A program made the position numbers and the translations under genes. A stretch of DNA of 11,896 nt. Origin: UBA6901 sp964355495 (lineage in GTDB: Bacteria; Pseudomonadota; Gammaproteobacteria; Acidiferrobacterales; UBA6901). The notes under the pieces are model-generated. The model saw only the letters and a program-made list of their open reading frames with translations, was not told the origin of the DNA and searched no databases. Below are positions 5,706 through 11,418 of this stretch, piece after piece (position 1 is the first letter of the stretch; every line of letters starts with the position of its first letter). The DNA lies in NCBI GenBank assembly GCA_964355495.1, contig CAYHES010000073.1, forward strand, positions 1 through 11,896. The letters are read 5' to 3'.

Positions 5706-6269
5706 TCAATCGTAGCCGTACAGCCAGCGGGTCGTGCCAGCGTGCAGGTTGCGCACCGTATGCGCGACCCCGCGCGGGATGTACAGCTCATCGCCCGGCG
5801 CGAGCACCCAGTTCTCGCCGTGCATCGTTACCTCCAGGCGTCCGTCCACCACCGTCACGAGCTCGTCGTTGTCGTGCACATAATCGCGCCACACCTGCCC
5901 GGGCGGATCGGTGAAGGCGCGGCACGAGAAGCCGCGCTGGATCCAGTCGCGCGTCACCGCGGACAAATCCACCGGCTGCGCAAACTTGTGGCGCACCACG
6001 AATTCGTCGGCCTCGACCGCTGTCGGAACGCGGCCGGTCAGCATGCCATACAGCCGGTCCTTGAGCAGCACGCGGCGCCGCTTGAGTTCCTCGGTGTAAT
6101 CGTCCGACGGCGTCTCGATCTCCTGTTCGATGCGATAGACCTCGTTGTCGACCGCCTGGTACTCGGCATACAGGCAGCGGAACGCCGGGCTTTCCAGTTT
6201 GAGTTCGCGGATGCGCGCCTTGAGTTCTGGAAACTCTTGCGACAGATTGCGGTGGTGCGCGAGTTCCAC
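5706..6269 (-). CDS. DUF465 (YdcH-like) and cupin fusion protein
   Basis: The 187-residue product joins two domains in one uninterrupted frame. Residues 1-77 are a DUF465/YdcH unit (HHRNLSQEFPELKARIRELK, YRIEQEIETPSDDY, LKRRRVLLKDRLY), normally a free-standing small coiled-coil protein. Residues about 100-187 form a single cupin barrel. Motif 1 is YVHDNDE-x6-G, with the first metal-ligand His replaced by Tyr; motif 2, GDELYIPRGVAHTVRN, is complete. The cupin may therefore bind metal with a reduced ligand set. The likely start is GTG at 6269, because the DUF465 homology begins right after it; no Shine-Dalgarno is visible. The start lies 29 bases after the upstream stop, so translational coupling is likely. 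The open frame continues further upstream only as a shadow of the preceding gene. Function unknown. Confidence 0.82.
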   Translation of the reverse strand: MELAHHRNLSQEFPELKARIRELKLESPAFRCLYAEYQAVDNEVYRIEQEIETPSDDYTEELKRRRVLLKDRLYGMLTGRVPTAVEADEFVVRHKFAQPVDLSAVTRDWIQRGFSCRAFTDPPGQVWRDYVHDNDELVTVVDGRLEVTMHGENWVLAPGDELYIPRGVAHTVRNLHAGTTRWLYGYD

Positions 6270-6298
6270 AGGCCGACGGGACAGTGGCGGGGCTTCGG

Positions 6299-6802
6299 CT
6301 AGCGGCTCCAGGCAGCGCGCAGCAGATCGCCCTCGTCTGTGTAATGCGTGTTGAGCTCGCCGTGGTAGGCGTGGCGCAGCGCTTCGCCGATGCCGTGCGT
6401 CAGATGTATATCGGTCAAGGTCACTACGGTCCGGTCGCCTTGTTCTTTGACCTCGATGATGCGCTCGAGCGCATGTTCGGCGCGCGCCTTGGTCTCGGTA
6501 TGGCGCACCAGGTGCAGAATCTCTTCGCGATGCTCGGCGAAGAACGGTCCGCTCAACGTGAACTCTCCGGCCGGTACCCGGTCGCGGATTCGCTGGCACG
6601 CCGGGCAAAGGTGCTGCTCCGCGCCCGGCACGGCCGTACCCCACTGCCAGTGGCCGTGATGAAAGATCGCGCCGCACTCCGGGCAGGTGGTCGGTTCCTT
6701 CCACTTGCCACGGCTGCGATACGGATCGTTGACGCGCTCCTCGTCCATGCGATCGCGGCGTGGTTCATGGGTGACGTCACTGCGATTCTTCCGGCCGGTC
6801 AT
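6299..6802 (-). CDS. BCAM0308-family zinc-ribbon protein
   Basis: The start at 6802 is set by an excellent AGGAGGA site seven bases upstream; a longer frame from 6838 lacks one. The product has 167 residues. A basic, disordered-looking N-terminus with VNDPYRSRGKW is followed by a zinc ribbon (Cys40, Cys43, Cys66, Cys69 in CPECG and CPACQR). An alpha/beta C-terminal part follows (ILHLVRHTE, VVTLTDIHL, GIGEALRHAYHGEL). This layout matches the family named after BCAM0308 of Burkholderia cenocepacia, which lies in that species' low-oxygen-activated locus. The molecular role is not known; a nucleic-acid or ribosome-associated role is only an inference from the zinc ribbon. It is the first gene of the cluster, and the perfect FNR box upstream fits oxygen-limited expression. 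Confidence 0.85.
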   Translation of the reverse strand: MTGRKNRSDVTHEPRRDRMDEERVNDPYRSRGKWKEPTTCPECGAIFHHGHWQWGTAVPGAEQHLCPACQRIRDRVPAGEFTLSGPFFAEHREEILHLVRHTETKARAEHALERIIEVKEQGDRTVVTLTDIHLTHGIGEALRHAYHGELNTHYTDEGDLLRAAWSR

Positions 6803-6838
6803 GGCGTTCCTCCTGCTCAATGGATTATTTGCATTCAT

Positions 6839-6846
6839 CCTATATA
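6839..6846 (-). promoter_or_regulatory. Candidate -10 region of the FNR-type promoter
   Basis: Read on the minus strand the bases give TATATAGG. Taking TATAGG (6844 down to 6839) as the -10 hexamer puts transcription start near 6831-6832, about 41 bases from the centre of the FNR box. That is the class II activator arrangement. No -35 hexamer is needed in such promoters. Confidence 0.55.
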
Positions 6847-6865
6847 AAGCCGGGCCCGCGCAACC

Positions 6866-6879
6866 TTGATCGGGATCAA
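6866..6879. promoter_or_regulatory. FNR/Anr-type binding site, perfect palindrome
   Basis: TTGATCGGGATCAA is an exact TTGAT-N4-ATCAA FNR consensus. Its centre at 6872.5 lies about 41 bases upstream of the predicted start of the minus-strand operon. FNR-family proteins (FNR, Anr, Dnr) activate at this position when oxygen is low. On the other strand no well-spaced -10 element was seen, so control of the plus-strand genes is less likely. Confidence 0.8.
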
Positions 6880-6964
6880 AATGCCACCGGTATTTCGTAA
6901 TAACCGTTCCCTGGTCTGGGTTCCGGTGGCCAGAAATTCCGGGCCAGAGAGGAATGGCGCTTAC

Positions 6965-7023
6965 TTTAAGGAAAAACTCCCCGGAGTTACGTCGTCATTC
7001 CAGTGAAAGCCTGGAATCCAGGG
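6965..7023. repeat. Degenerate remnant of the MITE-like element (copy 3)
   Basis: It has TTTAAGGAAAAACTC at its left, resembling the terminal repeat of copies 1 and 2. One hairpin arm follows, CGTCATTCCAG ... CTGGAATCCAGG, with stem ATTCCAG (6997-7003) and CTGGAAT (7011-7017). The right arm and right end are missing. It is an eroded or truncated copy. Confidence 0.55.
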
Positions 7024-7182
7024 GTTTGCGTGTCGATGCCAAAAACGCATGGGTGTTGTATGGGAGTCGCTGCATCATCCCAAAGACGAGCGGAGCGGTT
7101 CATGGTTATCGCCTCGTGAAAATCGTACCCCACAACCCACGTCTGCATCCGCCCAAAATCGGGAATCCGATGCCGGGTGGCT

Positions 7183-7207
7183 GTTACATTCCGAAACAAT
7201 TCGTTAC
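7183..7207. promoter_or_regulatory. CpxR-like response-regulator site with three half-sites
   Basis: GTTAC (7183-7187), GAAAC (7193-7197) and GTTAC (7203-7207) are each separated by exactly five bases. On the opposite strand this reads GTAAC-N5-GTTTC-N5-GTAAC, close to the E. coli CpxR box GTAAA-N5-GTAAA. The surrounding 10-bp units (TTACATTCCG, AAACAATTCG, TTACCTTCCC) also resemble each other. The site lies 80 bases before the first Spy-like gene, and an OmpR-class regulator is encoded downstream. Direct autoregulation is inferred. Confidence 0.55.
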
Positions 7208-7287
7208 CTTCCCGAGAAGCGCCTACGCCTGCGGCGGCCTAGCCTGATCCTCGTCGTACACCATCAACCTACCGAGGAGACAGATCG

Positions 7288-7746
7288 ATGAAAATCCGAA
7301 CCCGATACATTGTTGCCATTCTCAGTGCCGTGGGTATTGCCGTCGCCGTCGCCGCCTGTGGGCATCACGTTCGCCACCACGGGCCGGGGGATTACGCCGT
7401 GCGGCATATCGAGAAACTTGGCAAGGAGCTGAACCTCAACGAGGCACAGACGGCCAAGCTGAATGCCGTCACCGAGACCCTGCGCAAGAATCGCGAGACC
7501 CTGCGCGGCAAACACGATGAGACGCGCAAGGCGGCGCTGGCGCTGCTGGATCAATCGAAACTCGACCGGCAGCGCGCCACGAATCTTGTGCAGCAGACCG
7601 CCCGCGACATCAACGAGCGTGCGCCGGAGATGATCGCCGCCATGGGCGACTTCTACGACAGCCTCACGCCGCCACAGCAGCAGAAGCTGCGTGAGGAGTT
7701 GAAGGAGCACATGGAGTCTGGCGGCCATTGCCGCTGGAACCGCTGA
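7288..7746 (+). CDS. Spy/CpxP-like periplasmic protein, probable lipoprotein
   Basis: This 152-residue protein starts after a good GAGGAGA site (7274-7280). Its N-terminus is a signal peptide ending in VAACGHH, which fits a lipobox with Cys24 as the acylated residue, so it is probably a lipoprotein facing the periplasm. The rest is helical and charged. It has two Spy-family repeats of the LTxxQ kind: a variant at LNLNEAQTAKL and a canonical one at LTPPQQQKLREEL. Histidine-rich ends (GHHVRHHGPG and GGHC) suggest metal binding. Spy and CpxP are ATP-independent envelope chaperones, and CpxP also damps its sensor kinase. The Cpx-like box upstream and the downstream two-component genes support a stress-chaperone or metal-sensing role. 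A paralogue follows 44 bases later. Confidence 0.85.
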   Translation: MKIRTRYIVAILSAVGIAVAVAACGHHVRHHGPGDYAVRHIEKLGKELNLNEAQTAKLNAVTETLRKNRETLRGKHDETRKAALALLDQSKLDRQRATNLVQQTARDINERAPEMIAAMGDFYDSLTPPQQQKLREELKEHMESGGHCRWNR

Positions 7747-7790
7747 GTTGCCCCGGTATCAACACATCTTCCATATGAAGGAGAACATCG

Positions 7791-8183
7791 ATGGGAATAC
7801 GTGACTTCTTCGCTCGTCATCGTTGTGGCCGCGGCGCGCCCGGCGGGTGGATGCTGCGGCGCGTCAGCCGCAAGCTTGATCTCGACGCTACGCAACAGCA
7901 GCGCCTGACCAGTGTCCAGGGCCGCGTGCAGGACCTGCGCGCGGGCATGCAGGCCGCCAAAGAGGAACACCGCGACGCTCTACTGGCACTGCTTTCCAGC
8001 GAACGTTTCGATCGTGCCGAGGCCATGCGCCTGTTAAAGGTTCCGGCCGCAGTGGCGGCCGGGACGGCGCCCGAGCTGGTCGCGGCCTTCGGCGATTTCT
8101 ACGACGCGCTTAACGCCGGTCAGCGTACGCGCTTGCGCGAGCTGATGACACGCCGACATGGCGGGCCCTGTCACCGGCACTGA
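7791..8183 (+). CDS. Second Spy/CpxP-like protein without visible export signal
   Basis: The ATG at 7791 follows AAGGAGA (7778-7784). The 130-residue product is clearly a paralogue of the preceding one. Both share a (K/R)-L-x-L-(N/D) start with a Q-rich first repeat, a middle ALLALL/ALALL segment, and FGDFYDALNAGQRTRLREL against MGDFYDSLTPPQQQKLREEL. Unlike its neighbour it has no hydrophobic signal; the N-terminus is MGIRDFFARHRCGRGAPGG, basic and cysteine-containing. No in-frame upstream start would add a signal. It ends in a His/Cys cluster (RRHGGPCHRH), a possible metal site. It may act in the cytosol, reach the envelope by another path, or bind the inner membrane face. A strong hairpin lies right after the stop. 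Confidence 0.82.
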   Translation: MGIRDFFARHRCGRGAPGGWMLRRVSRKLDLDATQQQRLTSVQGRVQDLRAGMQAAKEEHRDALLALLSSERFDRAEAMRLLKVPAAVAAGTAPELVAAFGDFYDALNAGQRTRLRELMTRRHGGPCHRH

Positions 8184-8189
8184 AGCGTG

Positions 8190-8219
8190 CCGCGCCGGGT
8201 TTCCAGCCGGCGCGGGTTT
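8190..8219 (+). terminator. Probable terminator after the Spy-like pair
   Basis: CCGCGCCGG (8190-8198) pairs perfectly with CCGGCGCGG (8207-8215) around an eight-base loop, then GTTTGCGTT follows. It starts 7 bases after the stop codon of the second Spy-like gene. The stem is strong and the T-run poor, so it may stop only part of transcription. Confidence 0.55.
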
Positions 8220-8290
8220 GCGTTACCGTGATTAGGCGAAGTAATAGTGCCTATCCATCCACGCGCCTTCAGACAGTCGAGGTGATAGCC

Positions 8291-9094
8291 ATGAAACAAA
8301 CAGCTTTGATTACTGGTGCATCATCTGGAATTGGTCTTGAACTAGCTAAGGTTTTTGCAAGAAATTCTTACAATTTGATTCTTGTCGCAAGAAATGAAGA
8401 GCAGCTAAAGACTGCTGCAAAACAACTGGAAACCAGGTTTCATGTTTCCGCGCGCACAATGGTGCAGGATTTAAGTAATCCTTCTTCCGTGCGGGAAATA
8501 TTTAACCAGACTGTATCTCTTGGTATTCAAGTCGACGTTCTTGTCAATAATGCGGGCGCCGGTCTCAACGGAAAATTTACAGAAAACAAAATAGAAGACG
8601 AGATGGGAATTATACAACTTAACATTACTGCTCTCGCTGCGCTCTGTAATTTATTTGGTAAGGAAATGGTAAAAAGGGGCTCCGGAAGAATTCTCAATGT
8701 CGCATCTACCGCCGCATTTCAGCCCGGGCCTCTTATGAGCAATTATTATGCATCCAAGGCTTATGTGTTTATGCTGTCAGAGGGATTGCATGACGAGCTC
8801 AAAAAAGAGAATGTTGTAGTGACGACCCTGTGTCCCGGCCCTACTCAGACAGGATTCTTTGAGCGTGCGAACATGAAAAATAGCGTAATCGCACACGTTC
8901 CATACTTGCTGCGCCCCGAGAAAGTAGCTGAAATTGGCTATGCTGCTCTGATGAAAGGGAAAAGAGTTGTTATTGTGGGACTTTTTAATAGGCTGCTTGC
9001 CTTTTCTACACGCCTTGCCCCGCGAGGAATGCTTGCCAGTATTGCTCGCTTCCTGAACCAAAAACGTCCCGCATGGACATGGCTGAAGGCCTGA
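8291..9094 (+). CDS. Short-chain dehydrogenase/reductase (SDR), AT-rich
   Basis: From the ATG at 8291, which follows GAGGTGA with a five-base gap, the product has 267 residues of classical SDR type. Seen in order: the cofactor loop TGASSGIG (8-15), Arg34 after the second strand (suggesting NADP preference), NNAG (86-89), the catalytic tetrad Asn111, Ser139, Tyr152 and Lys156, and PGPTQTGFF after the fifth strand. The C-terminal tail has hydrophobic and basic residues (KRVVIVGLFNRLLAFSTRLA), as in membrane-associated members of the YqjQ/DltE-like group (COG0300). Substrate is unknown. Composition is striking: 8341-8400 is about 32% GC and 8641-8700 about 38%, against about 68% at 9481-9540. 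This points to recent horizontal acquisition. A frame open from 8228 upstream is GC-rich leader, not protein. Confidence 0.92.
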   Translation: MKQTALITGASSGIGLELAKVFARNSYNLILVARNEEQLKTAAKQLETRFHVSARTMVQDLSNPSSVREIFNQTVSLGIQVDVLVNNAGAGLNGKFTENKIEDEMGIIQLNITALAALCNLFGKEMVKRGSGRILNVASTAAFQPGPLMSNYYASKAYVFMLSEGLHDELKKENVVVTTLCPGPTQTGFFERANMKNSVIAHVPYLLRPEKVAEIGYAALMKGKRVVIVGLFNRLLAFSTRLAPRGMLASIARFLNQKRPAWTWLKA

Positions 9095-9166
9095 TGTCGC
9101 TCGGGCCAACGCCGGCTACGGCGCAGCGTTTCCTGAAACTGTTGTGGCGGCGCGGCACAACGACAC

Positions 9167-9191
9167 GTTACGTTACGCACTTATTCATAAT
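9167..9191 (+). promoter_or_regulatory. Possible promoter of the two-component operon
   Basis: Two adjacent GTTAC motifs (9167-9176) are followed by CATAAT (9186-9191), a 5/6 match to a -10 hexamer. Transcription would start only a few bases before the ATG at 9203, implying a nearly leaderless message, which fits the absence of a Shine-Dalgarno sequence. The GTTAC motif is the same as in the array at 7183-7207, though here with 5-bp rather than 10-bp spacing. Confidence 0.35.
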
Positions 9192-9202
9192 CGCAAGCCA
9201 GC

Positions 9203-9868
9203 ATGTCACATGTCCTGCTGATCGATGACGACGAGCGTCTGGCCGTGCTGCTGGGCCGTCACTTCGACAAGTACGGCATTGGCCTGGAAAGCGCAACGCG
9301 TCCGAGCGATGGACTCGCGCGGCTGGCGCGCGGCGGCATCGATCTCGTGATTCTCGACGTCATGCTGCCGGAAATGGACGGCTTCGAGGTGTGCCGCACG
9401 ATCCGCGCGCGCAGCGATATCCCGGTCATCATGCTCACCGCGCGCGGCGAGGTGATGGACCGGGTGGTGGGGTTGGAGCTCGGCGCCGACGACTATCTGC
9501 CGAAACCGTTCGAGGTGCGCGAGCTGGTGGCGCGCATCCAGCGCATCCTCAAGCGCGCCGCGCCGCACGGTGGCGTGTGGCAGTTCGGCGCGCTGCGTAT
9601 CGACACGCACATGCAGTCCGCGCAACTCGCGGGTGCACCGCTGGAACTGACGGCCATGGAGTACCGGCTGCTGGTGCTGCTCGCGGGCCAGCCCGGCAAG
9701 ACCTTCGGCCGCGACGAGATCCTGGGCGCCCTCAGGGGCATCGACACCGAGATCCAGTCGCGCGCGGTGGATATTCTGGTCAGTCGTCTGCGCCACAAGC
9801 TCGATAATGGTGACTTCATCAAGACGGTGCGCGGCGCCGGCTACTGTTTCGTCGGGAGGCCGGAATGA
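9203..9868 (+). CDS. OmpR/PhoB-class response regulator, CpxR-like
   Basis: The 221-residue protein is a two-domain DNA-binding response regulator. The receiver domain (1-120) has the acidic pocket Asp8-Asp9, phospho-acceptor Asp52 in LVILDVMLPEMDG, switch Thr79 and Lys101 in PKPF. The C-terminal winged helix (about 127-221) has LTAMEYRLLVLL, SRAVDILVSRLRHKL and the final hairpin IKTVRGAGYCF. Length and sequence match the CpxR/OmpR subfamily. Its stop overlaps the kinase start by 4 bases (ATGA), so the two are translationally coupled. The ATG has no good ribosome site. Its likely targets include the Cpx-like array at 7183-7207, which is inferred from position only. Confidence 0.93.
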   Translation: MSHVLLIDDDERLAVLLGRHFDKYGIGLESATRPSDGLARLARGGIDLVILDVMLPEMDGFEVCRTIRARSDIPVIMLTARGEVMDRVVGLELGADDYLPKPFEVRELVARIQRILKRAAPHGGVWQFGALRIDTHMQSAQLAGAPLELTAMEYRLLVLLAGQPGKTFGRDEILGALRGIDTEIQSRAVDILVSRLRHKLDNGDFIKTVRGAGYCFVGRPE

Positions 9869-11178
9869 AGTGCCGCCGCTTTCGCCACTCGCTCTCCGGC
9901 CGCCTCACGCTGTTGTTCATCGGCATGGCCATCTTGTTCGTGCTGCTGGTCGGCGCCGGCATCGGGCGCGCCTTCCATGATCATTTCGAGCAGACGCTGC
10001 GGCCGCATCTGCAACGCTATGTCGAATACATCCGCCACGACATCGGCAACCCGCCCAACCTTGCGCGCGCCGAAGCGCTGAGCCGCGAACTGCCGCTGAT
10101 CATCCAGATCGCGGGCCCCGACGGCGTTTGGGTCTCGCGTGGTGTCCCGGCAGACCTCGGTGCGCTGGAGCTGCACAGCCAACCCGGCCGCCGTGACAAC
10201 GGCAATGAGTACCGCCACGCCAGACAAAACGGGACCGAATACTTCGTGCTGCGTGACGGCGCCTACACCTTCGCGTTCTCGGTGCCGAGCGGTAAGTCCG
10301 AATACCGCTACCTGTGGCCGATCGTCGCGTTGCTGCTGGTGCTGGCGCTGCTCTATCACGCCACCCGGCGGCTGTTCCGGCCGATCGGCCGCATCCAGGC
10401 GGGCGTCGAGCGCATCGGTGCCGGCGATCTCGATCACCGCATCCAGGTCAACCGCCGTGACGAACTCGGCGACCTTGCGCACAGCATCAACGGCATGGCC
10501 GACGAGATCCGCCGCATGCTGGAAGCGAAACGCCAGTTGCTGCTGGCCATCAGTCACGAGCTGCGCTCGCCGCTCACGCGCGCGAAGGTTGCGGTCGCCC
10601 TGCTCGACGATCCGCAACAGCGCGGCGAGATTACCCGCGATCTCGACGAACTCGCCCGGCTGGTGGAGGAGCTGCTCGAAACCGAACGCCTGTCGACCCG
10701 GCATCGGGTGCTCGACCGGCGTCCGGCGTTACTCAACGTGCTGGTGGAGGAGACGATCGCCAGTTTCTTCGCCGGCACGAACGTAAAGCGCACGTTGCCG
10801 GCGCAGGACGTGCTGGCGGAGATCGACTCCGCGCGCATCAAGCTGTTACTCAAGAACCTGCTCGACAATGCCGTGCGCCACACACCGGCCGGCGCCGCGC
10901 CTCCCGAGGTGATCCTGAACGCAACGCCGGAAGACTGCACGCTCGCGGTGCGCGATCATGGAACCGGCATCGCGCCCGAACACCTGCCACACCTGACTGA
11001 ACCGTTCTATCGCGCCGATCCGGCACGCCTCCGCGAAACCGGCGGTTATGGCCTCGGCCTGTACCTGTGTCGGGTGATTGCCGAGGCCCACGGCGGCACG
11101 CTCGCCATCGACAGCACCCCCGGCCAGGGCACGACGGTGCGGGTAATATTACCGCGCCATGACAATGTGCATGGCTGA
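9865..11178 (+). CDS. Sensor histidine kinase, CpxA-like
   Basis: This 437-residue inner-membrane kinase has a first transmembrane helix (about 14-34, LTLLFIGMAILFVLLVGAGI), a periplasmic sensor part of roughly 110 residues and a second helix (about 149-165). A HAMP linker follows (about 167-219). The dimerisation and phospho-acceptor domain has His231 in ISHELRSPLTRAK. The ATPase domain shows the N box with Asn335 (NLLDNAVRHTP), G1 DHGTGIA and G2 GYGLGLYL. All catalytic residues look intact. The order of regulator then kinase with an ATGA overlap, and the Spy/CpxP-like genes upstream, suggest an envelope or metal stress sensor. The periplasmic part contains few cysteines or histidine clusters, so the signal is probably indirect, perhaps through the Spy-like proteins. 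An AT-rich SDR gene lies between the two parts. Confidence 0.93.
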   Translation: MKCRRFRHSLSGRLTLLFIGMAILFVLLVGAGIGRAFHDHFEQTLRPHLQRYVEYIRHDIGNPPNLARAEALSRELPLIIQIAGPDGVWVSRGVPADLGALELHSQPGRRDNGNEYRHARQNGTEYFVLRDGAYTFAFSVPSGKSEYRYLWPIVALLLVLALLYHATRRLFRPIGRIQAGVERIGAGDLDHRIQVNRRDELGDLAHSINGMADEIRRMLEAKRQLLLAISHELRSPLTRAKVAVALLDDPQQRGEITRDLDELARLVEELLETERLSTRHRVLDRRPALLNVLVEETIASFFAGTNVKRTLPAQDVLAEIDSARIKLLLKNLLDNAVRHTPAGAAPPEVILNATPEDCTLAVRDHGTGIAPEHLPHLTEPFYRADPARLRETGGYGLGLYLCRVIAEAHGGTLAIDSTPGQGTTVRVILPRHDNVHG

Positions 11179-11179
11179 T

Positions 11180-11259
11180 GCCAGCACGCGAATACGGCGC
11201 CAGAAACCTACGGGAGGCCCGGAACGAATCCGGTCTCCCCCGTGTTGCGGGGTGCTGGC
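11180..11259 (+). ncRNA. Structured RNA-like element downstream of the kinase gene
   Basis: GCCAGCAC (11180-11187) pairs perfectly with GTGCTGGC (11252-11259), closing about 64 bases. Inside, ACGGGAG (11210-11216) pairs with CTCCC..CGT (11235-11243) with a small bulge, capped by CCGG (11219-11222) pairing with CCGG (11230-11233). CCCCG/CGGGG (11237-11250 region) offers an alternative stem, so two exclusive folds are possible. It begins one base after the kinase stop codon. It could be a 3' end element, an attenuator or a small RNA. I cannot match it to a known family. Confidence 0.35.
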
Positions 11260-11352
11260 GAGAGAAAGGGGGCGCATACGGATGGGTTTCTTCCGCTTGA
11301 TCAGCGATTCTTTGGCTATCAGGCAGGCTTTGGGCGTATTGAATTTATAAAC

Positions 11353-11382
11353 CCGACAGCAGAGGTTGTTGCCCTGTACAAT
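11353..11382 (+). promoter_or_regulatory. Candidate sigma-70 promoter of the Tim44-type gene
   Basis: CCGACA (11353-11358, 4/6 match) and TACAAT (11377-11382, 5/6 match) are separated by 18 bases. Transcription would start near 11389, leaving a leader of about 30 bases that contains AGAGG at 11403-11407. Confidence 0.4.
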
Positions 11383-11418
11383 GGCCTCAAGTTTTCACTA
11401 ACAGAGGTTTACTTAACC

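Larger units (their letters stand above)
6803..7287. other. Intergenic region between two divergent stress clusters
   Basis: This 485-base stretch holds the FNR-type promoter (6839-6879), a degenerate MITE remnant (6965-7023) and the Cpx-like half-site array (7183-7207). It also contains a small ATCGG-GAAT-CCGAT hairpin at 7158-7171. A plus-strand open frame at 6954-7247 crosses the repeat remnant and has no family features, so it is not taken as a gene. Confidence 0.55.

Noticed and set aside
6270..6704. Upstream part of the minus-strand frame leading into the DUF465-cupin gene
   Set aside because: This part is a frame-shifted shadow of the BCAM0308-family gene and shows no similarity to any domain.
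6954..7247. 97-codon plus-strand open frame
   Set aside because: It runs through a MITE remnant and the Cpx-like site, has no ribosome site and no coherent protein features.
8222..8226. Single GTTAC before the SDR gene as a regulator site
   Set aside because: There is no second half-site at 10-bp spacing, and a 5-base match is expected by chance.
9206..9822. Minus-strand open frames opposite the response regulator
   Set aside because: They are complements of a gene with every conserved response-regulator residue and show no independent features.
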